The position numbers and the translations under genes are program-made. A stretch of 64,000 nt of DNA, from contig ARYC01001229.1 of NCBI GenBank assembly GCA_000711775.1, positions 1-64,000 on the forward strand, read 5' to 3'. The notes under the pieces are model-generated. The model searched no databases and was not told the origin of the DNA. It saw nothing but the letters and a program-made list of their open reading frames with translations. Of this stretch, positions 45,854-57,662 are shown in pieces. Position 1 is the first letter of the stretch. Each line of letters begins with the position of its first letter. This stretch comes from Oxytricha trifallax. Lineage: Eukaryota; Ciliophora; Spirotrichea; Sporadotrichida; Oxytrichidae.

Positions 45854-46498
45854 GTGGATAAATTTACAGAATAAATTTAGAAATGAAGACAATTCTATGT
45901 GTTAACAAAAAGAATTCTTATTAACTTACTATGATAAGAACCTGTTAACTAAAAGAAGATAGATATAAGGATGAAAGATTTTCTTCACTGAAAATTCTAG
46001 CATTTAAAAAAGAGGAATTTTAATTTATGTAGCATTTTATGGAAGCAGATGATTCTTATTCAGTTTATCTCTAATTCTATTTAATCAAGAACCTTAAGTA
46101 TAACTTATTTTCCAAATTTAGACTGCTTTAATTTTTATAATTATAGCAAGCTTTATTTTACACTGCATTGAAAAGAAAACCTTTCAAATAGCCATGATAA
46201 ATTAAATAATTTTCATTTTAGCTTGCTATTCTTTCATTCATTTCATGCAACTAATTGAAATCGAATTAGATATAGACCTTAAAATATATTTGGGATATGT
46301 TCCTATAGCTTTAATCCTTACTCATTTAATATCAAACATGTTAATTATTTTCAAAGATACAATAAAAGACGCTCATAAGATTGTTAAGCAGTTTATTTAT
46401 GTATTATTGACTAATATAATTCAGTTTATTCAAAATTGTAAATAAAAGAGACAAAAATTTCACTCTTAATAATTGTAATAATCTTAATTTCTGTCGAT

Positions 46499-46748
46499 TT
46501 AATCATGACAAGTAGTCCGAAAACTTAACCTACAAGAGGATACTTAATGTCACCTAAACTTTTATGTAAAATATACTAATCAGAACCTATGCTTCCTTAA
46601 CTTAGTCTCTTTGGCTTTACTGAAGTTCTTGTTGATCTACCCATCGGAAACTACTGACCAGAAACTGGAACCTTTCTTAAAGTAAGCATTCTTATCGCTC
46701 TTTAAAGTATCCTGTTGTAGGTTAAGGTCTCGGACTACTTGTCATGAA
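46499..46748. repeat. 250-bp inverted repeat with coding-like loop
   Basis: Arms TCATGACAAGTAGTCCGA (46502) and TCGGACTACTTGTCATGA (46731), extended by CTTAACCTACAA / TTGTAGGTTAAG. The loop (about 46555-46700) is much less AT-rich than its surroundings. It lies directly behind the C-terminal end of the surface-protein gene. Confidence 0.8.
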
Positions 46749-48430
46749 TCATAAGAATCCAATGTAGTCAATCGAAGATGAATCTGTCGTTTTTAATAGC
46801 TCTTTAAGTGATTTGAATATGAATTTGAAATTTTAAGAAAGATAAGCAGTGTAAAATTTATTAATTTGACTATTTAATTAGTAAAGGAACTGAATTATAG
46901 AAAAATAAGTCTTTATTCATTAAATATGAGATGGAATTTTTTATTTTAATTTTTCCTATATTAAAATAGAATTTAATTTTCAGGAAAATAAAAAATTATA
47001 AAGATTGTTAAATAATTGTTTAGAATAATCCATTTATTAAATTTTGAATAATTTTTATATACCGAATAAATATAAGATATTAATAAAATGTTCATGAATA
47101 TTAAACTCCTATGTAAATTTACTATTATTTATTTTTCCTTTTAGTTAAAAATGACTCTTTTATTAATATTTATACTTAATAGATGGCAAGTTTTAAACAA
47201 TAAAACTCAATTGATTTTTATTGTATAAATAGTTATTATTTGATATTTATTGAGTCAGAAATTACAGTTATAATTTATATAAATAAATAAATAGTTTTAT
47301 ATAATATTAATTCACGCAATACTTGTAAAAGCTTTAGCATAGGGAAACTATTTTATTTTTAAATTAAGTAATTATGAACTATGAGGGAAAGCAAGTAAAA
47401 TTAAAATAACTTTGAAAATACTTAGGACATGCAGGATCTATTTTCATGTAAATTTGACAAGTTTAAACTATTTTTTAATAAATATTTGTTTCTAGGTCTT
47501 AACACATAGTAAAGCCATTAATAGTAAATTCAGTATTGTAAATAAGATTTCTTGTTAAATAAATATTAAAAATCGCATCTAAACCATTATATATTAAACT
47601 CATAGTTTTTATTCTGTTTAATTTATATTAAGCAATATTTAGCAAATATGTATTAAGAATTTGATCCATAAAGTACTGAATAACATGGTATCAATCATAG
47701 AGTATTAAACTAATCAAAATATATTCAAATCTTAAAATACTATTATATATTAATTGATTACAAGGGAAGATGTTTCAGTTCAACATTTCCGAAACCCCTA
47801 ACCAGAAGATGTCTTAATGTATAATTTTATTGGAAAATATTGCCGACCATACTTTATAATATATAAAACTCAAACTTATTTTGAATAAAATATATGGGGA
47901 ACTTCATTGCATCAATTACTTGAGATTAACGATTTTTTCAATTGATTACAAAATCTTATTTTCTTTGAAATTAAAGTTTTGTATTTTATTCACAAATGAA
48001 AAGAGCTATAAATTTTAAGAAATAATTTAAATCAATATAACTCATGTTTAACTTCTTCTGAAAAAAAAATAAGCCATTAACAATAATTTTACAGATTATT
48101 TAGGTTATGATGCAATAGATAGGCATATGTAACTATAGAACTAAATTTCTTATAAATAATTGTAGTATTAAATATTTTAATATAAATCTAGCATTAACAA
48201 AAAGAAGACAATTCTTAAGAATATTTGCATAAGATATAACAATAAAATTAATAAAAATATAAGCAATAAAAAGAGCTAATAAATTTAACATTTGTAAGAC
48301 ATCAGTAATTAGTTGATTAAATTAAAGTTTACAATAAAACCAAAGATTATAGCTAAATTATTATCGATTTAAGGAAATTAAATAAAGATCAAGTTATTGC
48401 CAATTATTAAAATTGCCATATTTGATGAGG
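46749..48430. other. AT-rich region, nothing supported apart from one short coding-like island
   Basis: Only A/T-rich DNA. A possible island at about 47765-47865 (KMFQFNISETPNQKMSQ, plus strand) is too short to call. Confidence 0.4.
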
Positions 48431-48507
48431 CTCGTTACATAGGTATGAAAAAATTGCTGGAATTTTCAATTGGTAACTTTATTTTATCTCAACATGGCTG
48501 CATGATA

Positions 48508-48769
48508 AAACCCCATTAGTCAATTAAGAACGAAGATTAGGAGATAAGAACAATTAAATTAAAATATAATTATAATTGGCTGAAATTAAATATAATTAGG
48601 CTAAAATCAAATTTACGCACCCTGATTGGTTTATTTTATAGAGACAATTAATCGAGCCAATGGTATTAATAATTAGCCAAAAGTTAATTAATTTGCGCCA
48701 ATAATAATTATATTTTCATTTAATTGTTCTTATCTCCTAATCTTCGTTCTTAATTGACTAATGGGGTTT
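48508..48769. mobile_element. 262-bp MITE with TA target duplication, nested in a worn foldback
   Basis: Ends AAACCCCATTAGTCAATTAA and its complement, with arms of about 60 bp including AGAACGAAGATTAGGAGATA. Flanked by TA at 48506-48507 and 48770-48771, the signature of Tc1/mariner-type insertion. The surrounding sequence (about 48430-48850) is a degraded copy of the GTAGG foldback family: TTTTATCTC on one side and GGTATAATTTATTTAATTTA on the other. The C4A3 end recalls TBE ends. Confidence 0.82.
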
Positions 48770-49241
48770 TACCTTGAATTTGATTCTATGGTATAATTTA
48801 TTTAATTTAGAGTCATTATTAATTTCAAGCTAAAAGGTTTCCTACAATGAGATAAAGTATTACAATCAAAAGTAAATTCAGATAATTTGAATTCCATTTA
48901 AATCGATCATAAAATTATCTATATTTAAAAGTTTAACACAGCTAACAATTTTAGAATTTTATTTAAAACAATTTATTTTTTAAATCAATTGTATTTAGTA
49001 ATAATAATTTTGATTATGGATATAATTTATATTATCAATTCAAATTATTGATGTGATTTTTTAATTACTATCTTTCTTTAAGAGTTTAAATTTACATAAT
49101 CATTGAAATGCATTACGCAATAATTATCTAGAAAAAATAATAATAATAATTTAATTATATAATAAAATCGTAACAATAATGAACTAATATTCATTAAAAA
49201 CGATTAAGTCAAAATAAGGACCTGTAAGAATTAAATAAAAT

Positions 49242-49763
49242 ATGTATCCTTATAAAATAAAATTAAATTATAATGTCTTTTGTTTAACAAGATATGGTCG
49301 AATCTATTTCAGATACAATTTATTTTATATTTCAATCTTAGATATGAATTTAAAACATTTTAATACAAAGAACAGCCTAAACAACCTAATTAATTTAAAA
49401 CAAAAATTAATGAATCAAATATCCCTATACAATAAAATATTACTCAACAATCCTAATATTAATCAAACTATATATCCTTACAATGATTTACAAGTAAGAT
49501 ACTATTATTTTTTTAAATTAATTTCGAATTCATAAATATGTTATTTTTTAGATTTTCTATCAACTATGGAGTAACTTTTTAAATTAAAAGTATATAAATT
49601 GAAATTAATATAGTTGTTAAGCATTTAAATTAAATATTAATGCGAATATACAAACAGATAAAACTTTTTCATAGAATTGATAAGGATTTAATATTTATTA
49701 AATAGTAAGCTAAATTAAAATAATTAATAACTCAAATAATTTTCCTCCTTAATAAACAATGAT
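49242..49763 (+). CDS. Doubtful AT-rich open frame
   Basis: Starts MYPYKIKLNYNVFCLTRYG and stays open for 97 codons even without reassigning UAA/UAG, which is long for such AT-rich DNA; with Gln reassignment it runs to TGA at 49761-49763 (about 173 residues). Rich in N, K, I, Y and L with no motif. Could be a piece of a gene or chance. Confidence 0.2.
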
Positions 49764-50920
49764 TGATTTATAAACTTACGAAAAAATGCTTAAATTTTAT
49801 AAGAAATATTAGATTATCTTACAAATAAATAAAAATTATTAGATTATTATGTAATTTAATTTTAATCAAATATTTATAAAGAAAATTTCCTTAAAAAAAT
49901 AAGCTACTTATAAAAATAACTAATTTTATTAAATGCAAAAAATTTCAAGAAAAAATGCTTTGTCATGGTGAATTTTTTTGAATTAATTAATAACCAAGCG
50001 ATTATATTTGCCTAAAATAATTAAAAATTTTAAATCTCTACAACTTAAAAAATTCGCATGATAAGTTTCTTTTACAAATAAACTTTAACATTTTTTTATT
50101 TAAACACTTTAATTGCAAAGTAAACAAATTTTATTTATATGATATCAACTCTCATATATTCTTTAAATATATTAAATTGAAATCTTCTCTTAAAATGAAA
50201 TAATATATCATTTAACTTTTATTGAAATGCCTACTTCAAACTATCATAAAACCAAAACTGAATTAAAATAAAATATTTATTATTTTATTTTGATATTTGT
50301 AATTCAACATGCACAGACAGCTATACAATGTACTTTGAAGTACGAAAATCAATAAATTACAAATTATTATTACAGTAAATTGATGTCTTTTTAAAGAACT
50401 TTAGCTTCACCTTCCTTCAATCTTACTTTTAATAATAGTGATTTAGTTACACTTTTATAAATGGATAGAGAGTATAAACTTAGAGTTTATGCATTCAATA
50501 GGAATTTATAAAACAATAATAATTTAATTTTTAAACTTATTGTCATAACCATTGTTTTTTTATTAAATATCCTACAAATATGTTAACATTTGAAAGAGCT
50601 GTTCATATGTGTCTTTTTTTCTATACTTCTTTGAATTTAGAATTTAAATTAATCAGTTTATAAAAAGTTGACGAATTAAAAATTATGGTTATAATATCCA
50701 CAGACCTCACAGTTCTAATAATTCTTAATTAAATTGTTATAAACTTAAATTTTTCAAAGTTTAACATGATTAGTTTATGTCGATGGTTTCAAATACACAG
50801 CAAAATCTGATGAGATGTTCACTATCATAAGAAAATATACTGTAACTATTAGGTGACATTCCTGACTCGACTTACAATTCAAGATTAAATTTATTACATT
50901 TAAAATTCATCTGACACACT
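49764..50920. other. AT-rich region
   Basis: No gene, repeat or palindrome supported. A few short coding-like words occur near 50330-50470 but frames do not hold. Confidence 0.4.
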
Positions 50921-50929
50921 CATTTTTGG

Positions 50930-52020
50930 CTTTATTCCTCCAGCTTATAGTAGAATGGACTATGTCATAAAGAAAAATCCATACACATTTACAATAAGCT
51001 CTGCAGATAATAAGCATTAGAAGTTTCTTACATTTTATGAAAATGACTTGATTTTTCAAGCATAGATTAATGATGCAGAATTTTTAGAGAGTGAAGTTAA
51101 AATTACTATTAAAGCTTAGGTTAGGACTTATATTTACTTAAAATTTGAAATTTAAGTTATAATTGTAAATTTAACAGTTTATATCTTTTTAAAGATTATG
51201 AATAGATAAGTTTAAAACAATCACTTTTTGAAGCAAGAATTTAAGATGAAATTCAAAACATCTCCAACAAAGCCCCTAGTTATCAAGATTCCAAATGATG
51301 CACCTAGATTTGTAGAGCAAACTATAGTTTGTTAACTGACTGCTGAATATTTATTGCCTAAAGTTTATGATAAAGAAAACGATGCTTACTCAGTTAAGAT
51401 AGTCGCACCTACTCTTGCTATTAATTTTATCCAATAATATCAAGAATAAAAAATCATTACTTTCAATCCTATTTTAGGGGATGAAGGCACTTTTTAAATA
51501 TCAGTATATGTATTATAAAATGATGACACCAGTATTTATACTCCATACAAATTTAATTTGATTGTTTAGCCCTATATTTAATGAAAGCAAGAATAATAAT
51601 ATTATTTATCCTGTATATATTTAGTAATTAATTTTAAATTTTCTCTATTAATCTGGATAAGCAGTAGATGTTTGCTTTATTCAAAAGCAGACCCAAATGG
51701 AATTTAAAAACTCGATCTAAGCAACAGATATAAATATATTGACTTTGTTTGACGATTTAAAATACTCAAATCTGTACTTTGGAGGATCCGAAAGTTTCAG
51801 TGGAATATCATATCCGATTCTTGGGCCAATCTACTACGGATCAAAATTTAGACTAAAATGGATTTAAAGGTTTACTGATGTAAATTTCTATCAAATTAGC
51901 CAGGTAAACGCAATATTCGTTAAGAACAAGAAGATTGTTACTCAAATATCAACTCCTTCATTGATTATTGTATTTGCAGTGGTTAATGTGACGAATTTTT
52001 ATTTAATGCTATTGTTTTAA
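50930..52020 (+). CDS. Surface-protein gene segments: cadherin-like domain followed by propeller part
   Basis: First part (50930-51600): PPAYSRMDYVIKKNPYTFTI, KFLTFYENDLIFQAQINDAE, then IPNDAPRFVEQTIVCQLTAE, YLLPKVYDKENDAYSVKIVA and FNPILGDEGTFQISVYVLQN, a cadherin-like/CADG-type domain. Second part (51660-52017): QMEFKNSIQATDINILTLF, LYFGGSESFSGISYPILGP, KWIQRFTDVNFYQISQVNAI and QISTPSLIIVF, an N-terminal propeller blade. In the protein family the propeller precedes the cadherin-like part, so the order here is reversed. Fits scrambled macronuclear-destined segments or two different genes. Confidence 0.5.
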
Positions 52021-52312
52021 TAATGTTAAATATACGTAAGAAATTTATAATAGAGTAAGAAAATATATTTTAACTATTAGCATTGCAGAAATACATATGA
52101 TTTGAATAGTTTTATCTTTAAAAAATCAAAGTGCTAAAAATAATTAAATTGGGAAATTTTTTAAAATTGAAAATATTTTATTAAGAATACCTATTTATTG
52201 CATATTTACTATTGCAAATTCTGCATTTAATCATATTTGAAGCAAATTGAAAATAACTAAAAGATGTTAATAAATTATAAATAGATTCACTTCTCTTTTA
52301 TAGATCCATAAA

Positions 52313-52738
52313 CAATATTGTTAAAGTTTAATTGATTTTGGAAATTTAAATAGAAATATATTAATATAATTACAAATTAGTGGCAGTTAACTTTATCCAA
52401 ACCTATACAATTTGGTCCTTTTTCGATAGAAAATTCAAAATTAGCTGGCATTTACTATAGGCGGTACTATTTTATCGCATCCCTGGAGCGAGATAAATCG
52501 ATTTTAATTAAAGGGTATAATTTAATGAATTTAGAGGCATCCAATTAAAATGCAGCTATCTCGCTCCAGGGATACGATAAAATAGTACCGCCAATAGTAA
52601 AGTCCAGCTAATTATGAATTTTCTATCGAAAGAGTACAATATTGTATAGGTTTGGATAAAGTTAACTGACACTAATTTGTAATTATATTAATATATTTCT
52701 ATTTTAATTTCCCAAATCAATTATTCTTTAGCAATATT
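52313..52738. repeat. Foldback MITE, GTAGG family, third simple copy
   Basis: Ends CAATATTG...TTGATTTTGGAAATT and complement. Arms contain GTGGCAGTTAACTTTATCCA, TTTTCGATAGAAAATTC, GGCGGTACTATTTTATCGCA and CCTGGAGCGAGATAA, with centre GGGTATAATTTAATGAATTT. Non-coding. It lies directly behind the surface-protein segments. Confidence 0.9.
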
Positions 52739-53780
52739 AAGAATTATATCTCTTTTTAAATTGTAAATATAGGTTAATACTCTTTCATTAATTGATTTAT
52801 TTAATATATTTCAGATTAAAATATTGGCTTATTAAACAATAACATATATTTTTACTATATAAATTTAACAAAATAACTGGTAATATATATATATATATAT
52901 ATATAATTTCAATTTATATTATGCGATTTAAATAAATTAAGAATGGAGATATTATAAGAGCAATTAAAGTTAACTTAATAATAATTGAATTTAAGTATAT
53001 TTATATTATTATACCTCGAACCAATATGTTCTAAGACCTTAACAATCAGCTGCGATTGATTGCTAACATATACTTGATTGGTAGATCAATTTTTAAAAAT
53101 TAAATTTAATTTCTTCCAAACCTATTTCTGAGTATAATTTTCTAAAATTTACAAAAGGTTTTTGTAAAATTAATTTAATTTAAACATATAGATTTTTACA
53201 ATTTACTGATAATCTAATTGAATTCCTGAATTTCATATATAAAATATATAAAATTTGCGCTTGATCTAGAATTTAACATTTGGGTCGCAAAAGGAGTATT
53301 TAATTAGTACTTCAACTAAACAAATAAAGAAATTTAAATATCTGCAATATTTATGGATGATAAAGGAATTCTATTTCATTAAAATTTTTCTAAAATAAAA
53401 ATAACTAAATTTCAAGTTTAGGGAAAATCATTTGTATATTGGCATATCTTTCGAGTCAAGTAATATTCTAATAATAAATTAAAATATTTTTATATTGTTT
53501 TTAAGTCAAAATTATTCAAGTTTCAATCATATTTAAATATATGTTAAACAAACAATTTAGCCGATTCGCTAATCTTGAATAAATATATAAATAAGAATAA
53601 TGATCAGCAAGTGGCATTAACTTATATGAACTTAGATACTTAAGTGACGACAAAGTAGTACTATCCATTTTATTAATTAGTTGTTTAATTTAAGTATCCA
53701 AGGTTCAATTTAATCCTTTAATAATTTACAAATCTTAATTACTTTAAATAAGAAAATGAAATTTATTATGGAAATTATAT
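52739..53780. other. AT-rich region
   Basis: About 1 kb without supported features; a (TA) run occurs at 52883-52905. Confidence 0.5.
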
Positions 53781-53789
53781 TGAGAAAAA

Positions 53790-54265
53790 ATTAAATTAGT
53801 GGCAGTTATAGTTGGGCAAATTAGATCATTTTATGCTATTTCGCAGTTATTCTAGTTTAGAAAGAATTTACCATTTGAGATAATATTTTTTTAATCGTTG
53901 ATGCGATCTTACTTGCTTTTAATTGCAGGGGGGTTAGTTAATTGAATGTAGAGGCAGGGAATTAAGGTCTCCTTATTAATTACGATGTGATAAAGTTGAA
54001 CAGCAAATTAATATTTTCAATGAAATATTCAAAGGCACGAATAAAATTATTTCTGTTGCGGTCTGGTGTTATAGCCTTACTAGACCACAAAAGAGGATCA
54101 TTTAATTCCTGCTTTTGGAAGATGCCATATTGGTTTTTTCAATTTTTAATAGCTCATTTTATTCACCAGACTATAGAAGATCGGTTTTAAATTTGATATA
54201 AGAATCAAAATACGAATATGCAAAAGATCTTCAAATTTAATCAACTTTACTGCCATTAATAGAAT
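53790..54265. repeat. Degraded foldback-family copy
   Basis: GTGGCAGTTATAGTTGGGCAAATTAGATC-type start (53800) pairs with GATCTTC...CAACTTTACTGCCATTAAT (about 54222-54258). Between them are remnants of the family core (TGCGATCTTACTTGC, AATTGAATGTAGAGGCA). Arms are strongly diverged. Confidence 0.55.
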
Positions 54266-54770
54266 CAACATTTAAAAAAAATAATCCATAGTTTTTTTAT
54301 ATTAAAAACAAGTTATTTAGCCAAATGTCAAAATAGTATAAATTTTTATAACTATCTGATTTTTAAAGAATTTTTAATTGGTTTAGTATTTTTCAATGAA
54401 TGAATAACATTCATGTTTTCATTTACTAATTTACAGAATATTATTGGATATATTTATGCGCATCTAATTCGATTTAAGAAATATATTTTAACGCATTTCT
54501 CAACTTAGATTTATATTCTTAAATTTATTTTTAAAACTCATCTAAAAATAATTGCCTTTTAAAATATCAATAACCCCAAAAATCCTTTATTTTATGATTT
54601 ATTGAATTACTGTGAGTAATTAAAGGCTTTTTACTAAATAATTTAATGTATTTAATACCGTTAAAAATATCATAATGGTATTATTTTAATTTATATATAA
54701 TGAGTCAAAATATTTTTAAATAAATCAATTAGTTAAATATAAATTAAAAATATATACAAATTTATCTATC

Positions 54771-55823
54771 ATGTAAAATGAAAACTAAGCTAGAAAACAA
54801 TCTGAAATAAACTGTGTTAGGTTGTTAAGGTATGGGACGAAGCACCCTACAGAAAGTAGCAAAGTATATTGCACGTTGAAAGAGATAACCAAGATTTTAA
54901 AGGTTCCGATGTCAAAGGTGAGGAAGTACTGCCTAACTAATATTGATCCATTAGAAGATAAGCAGAAGAGAGGAAGACCATAGCTCTCTTGTCTGACAGA
55001 TGAACAACTAAACTTCTTGCTACGAGATTCCACTCTCGAAAATTGGAAGATATACTCTCTCTAAGCCAGGTGCATACTTTTTCATAGAAAATATCCAAAT
55101 CTAAGGATAACTCCAACCTTCCTCTATAACCTTTACAAAACTTCTAAAATTAAATTCAAGCAAATTCGTTCAATGTATAGATTGTCACCCTGAAAAATAA
55201 TAGAGATTCAAGAACTTAGATGGTCAAGACTCAACAAACTATTAGGTGCCATTGAAAACGAGAGAAAAGTCATCTATGTAGATGAGGTAGTTTTCAAACC
55301 CTATTTAATTACTAGCAGAGCATGGGCTCACTAAGGTTAAAATTAATTAGCAAGAAAGGAGGGTATTACTCTGTGTGCTTAAGCAGCCATTGTAGGGGTT
55401 AGCGCGGATAGAGGTTTGGAGGGCTATATTATTGTAAAGAAATCAATAACATCTGCAGATGTGATTGTTTTTCTAGAGTACCTGAATATTCGCTTAAAAA
55501 ATTAGAGAGTCCTAATATTTTGGGACAACTTAAGGTCTCATCACAATAAACAAGTCCTGGATAAAATATAGACCATTGGCTGGCTTTGTCTCTTCAACGC
55601 CCCATACTCAGCAGAATTCAACTGCATCGAAGAAGTGTTTGCATAGGTTAAGAACAACTACAGGAAGAAAGTCTTAGATAGCGACTTCAACACAAACTTC
55701 AGATAACACCAAAATACCATCAAGAGCTCGATAGAATCAGTTCCAAAAATAACAATTTAAAAGATTGTGTAAAGACATATTTCTAAAATTTATACTTATA
55801 TAAATCAAAGTAACTTGAATTGA
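54771..55823 (+). CDS. DD34E transposase (TBE 42-kDa type) with one in-frame TGA
   Basis: ATG 54771 to TGA 55821-55823, 350 residues, close to the length of TBE transposases. N terminus has a helix-turn-helix-like part (LKEITKILKVPMSKVRKY) and a GRP hook (KRGRPQLSCLTDEQ). Catalytic residues: D171 (IYVDEVVF), D252 (IFWDNLRSHH) and E287 (FNCIEEVFAQVK), exactly DD34E. The single defect is TGA at 55191-55193 between SP and KIIEIQELRW; all other genes here use TGA as stop, so this copy should be truncated unless read through. It ends 35 bp from the end of the opposite 22-kDa-like gene. Confidence 0.87.
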
Positions 55824-55858
55824 TTATAGCATATTTATTTATTAATAATTTATTTAAT

Positions 55859-56617
55859 TCATTCCATCTCTACATCACCGGGCTGTCTCTTAGAACTTAT
55901 TTCATTTTCAATTTCAATATTGCTTGGTGCCTAGGATGCTAAACCATAGTCTTCTACTTTGGCTTTGAATTCTGCAAAGCTTTAGGTTATTTCGTGGTAC
56001 TTTCGTTTTTGTTTCTTTCCTCTTGGTTTTGACCCATTCTTTAACATTGACAGAGCCTTGCCCTTAGTTTCTATATTATTAATAATTAATTAAAATGGTT
56101 ACTTGAATAGAATGGTTCTTCAGCTAGCTTTTTAAATATATCATCCCTGATCATTAATTTCTCTTTGATTTCTTCCTATGCATCGCTAGCGTTTCTTACC
56201 CTGTTAGCATTTTTTATGATTGCAGTTACATAGCCTGGCCATAGGGCAACAAAAATCCCATAGAAGTACTTTCTATCAGGCACCACTTAATAATCAGAGT
56301 AGAAATTCATGAATTTCATAATTTCTTCATCATCCTTAACTTGAGCAAACACTTTTTGGACCGAGAGCTCCTCATAATAGGGAACATTAAAGACCATGAC
56401 ATCAGCAGCTTTTATCAAGCTCTTGTCTCCAGACAGGAAATCCTTCAAGAATCTAAGAGTAAAATGGTTGTCTGCAGGCAAAAAGTAGCCCCCTATTCAT
56501 TATTTAATTTCATTATAGCTTACGGCTATATTTCAAATATATTATAAGGTCAGATTTTGATCTGAACTTTTGTTGTAGTTCACGAGCATCATGGGCACTC
56601 ACGTTTTCTCTCTACAT
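55859..56617 (-). CDS. TBE 22-kDa-like partner protein, intact
   Basis: ATG 56617 to TGA 55861-55859 with introns 56493-56523 (31 nt) and 56071-56102 (32 nt); 231 residues, no break. Motifs shared with the TBE protein: LQQKFRSKSDLIIYL, then after the intron GYFLPADNHFTLRFLKDFL, VPYYEELSVQKVF and DRKYFYGIFVALWPGYVTAI (TBE: ERNYFFGILATIKGDYLKEI). The first intron is at the same codon position and phase (phase 1, just before G-x-x-LP) as the first intron of both TBE copies. C terminus basic (KPRGKKQKRKYHE), then acidic. Function unknown. Confidence 0.84.
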
Positions 56618-57662
56618 CTATCTAAATAAAATATTGTTATTATTTAAAATCAAAAGTTTAAGAAATTCTGACCTGCTAAATAGAATCCTTAATTTTAATC
56701 ATTGATTTCAGAAGTTATTCACACTGTAACCCAAGTTTATCTACCGACCAGAATTAAACTTTTCATAATTCTAAAACTATAGTTTAAAGCATTAAATTGA
56801 GGTGGTGTAGATAGTGCATATTATTTAAATCGAATTTATTAGTCCCCTTCTAGAAGCACTTACCATCAACACTAGATTGAGTGAGCTTTTTAATTATAAT
56901 AATCAATTTTAATTATTTTTATATATTAATTCTCAGTTTCCAATTACCATTCAAAAACTAGAAATTATTTTTATTTGAAACATTCTGATTTATTCTTTAG
57001 CTATTAATTAGGTTTTAATTTGTTATTTGAGTTGCTAATCTTTATTAATCCAAGTGAATATGCTTTTCAAAGTGCGCATAGCAAAGAACTAGAACTAAGT
57101 ATATTTATTGACAAATTATAATAATTATCTTATTTAGTTATTTAATGTTAAGTTATTAGTTATGAATGGCTGTAAAATTATAAATTTGAGCATTATATAT
57201 ATTGCAACTTTCTTTTCTAATAAAATTATAGAGCTGAGAAATGTTTCAGGTTGCTGAATTGAATGTCGTAATAATTTAAACTTTTATTAAAAGCTCAAAA
57301 TTTAGAGAGACGAAAACACACTTAATAACATTGCACTTTACAAAGAAAATAGTAAAGTTTGATTAGCAAGTAGCACCATAACAGTGCTAATAATTATATT
57401 ATTATTATAGTTAAAATCAATTGAATTTTATTTATTATAAATTATAATAACAAAATAAATGGTAGACATTTGAGGCAAAGCCTTTGTATAAGGTACTGTT
57501 TATAATTAAAGAAAATCACACAATTAACATTTCTATAAACAATTTGCTCATTTTTCCCTTTCATAAACAATTTGCTCATTTTATTTTGAATATTTGAAGT
57601 AACAATTTTTGTAGTTCATAAATTCTAAGAAATTTATAATATAATCAGTAAGATAATATAAA
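56618..57662. promoter_or_regulatory. Spacer between divergent 22-kDa-like and MT-A70 genes, with tandem repeat
   Basis: About 1 kb of AT-rich DNA between two start codons pointing apart. ATAAACAATTTGCTCATTTT occurs twice with a 28-bp step (57534 and 57562), 82 bp before the MT-A70 start. A promoter role is inferred from position. No coding signal seen. Confidence 0.4.

Larger units (their letters stand above)
42655..46445 (+). pseudogene. C-terminal half of a cadherin-like transmembrane surface-protein gene, interrupted
   Basis: Coding parts in protein order: FDGQNFIFNADEGDEGQ through AKISKVTNTGLLTISFEKNM (42700-43000), then PPQISTESLTQANAVAQAIK and VIFGSSMILNIFL (about 43340-43460), then SFNLIPVDDLSNNLFEFTEL and FNDHFDFMNYLSS (43610-43730). 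After a hairpin come KIMYNQILRLIMGAQLELSI and a membrane segment (44093-44326). After the foldback at 44.5-45.85 kb, ILIYVAFYGSRQFLFSLSLI, LIFIIIASFILHCIEKK and YLGYVPIALILTHLISN end at about 46445. This matches the tail of the large hypotrich family of cadherin-like proteins with several C-terminal membrane helices. Frame changes (about 43570 and others) remain, so it is either MDSs with IESs or a decaying copy. Confidence 0.55.

Noticed and set aside
46499..46748. CRISPR-like repeat structure
   Set aside because: Only two inverted copies, not a spaced direct array; a eukaryotic germline setting makes this irrelevant.
53987..54190. 67-codon frame MIKLNSKLIFSM... on plus strand
   Set aside because: It lies across a worn foldback copy and has no recognisable pattern; taken as chance.
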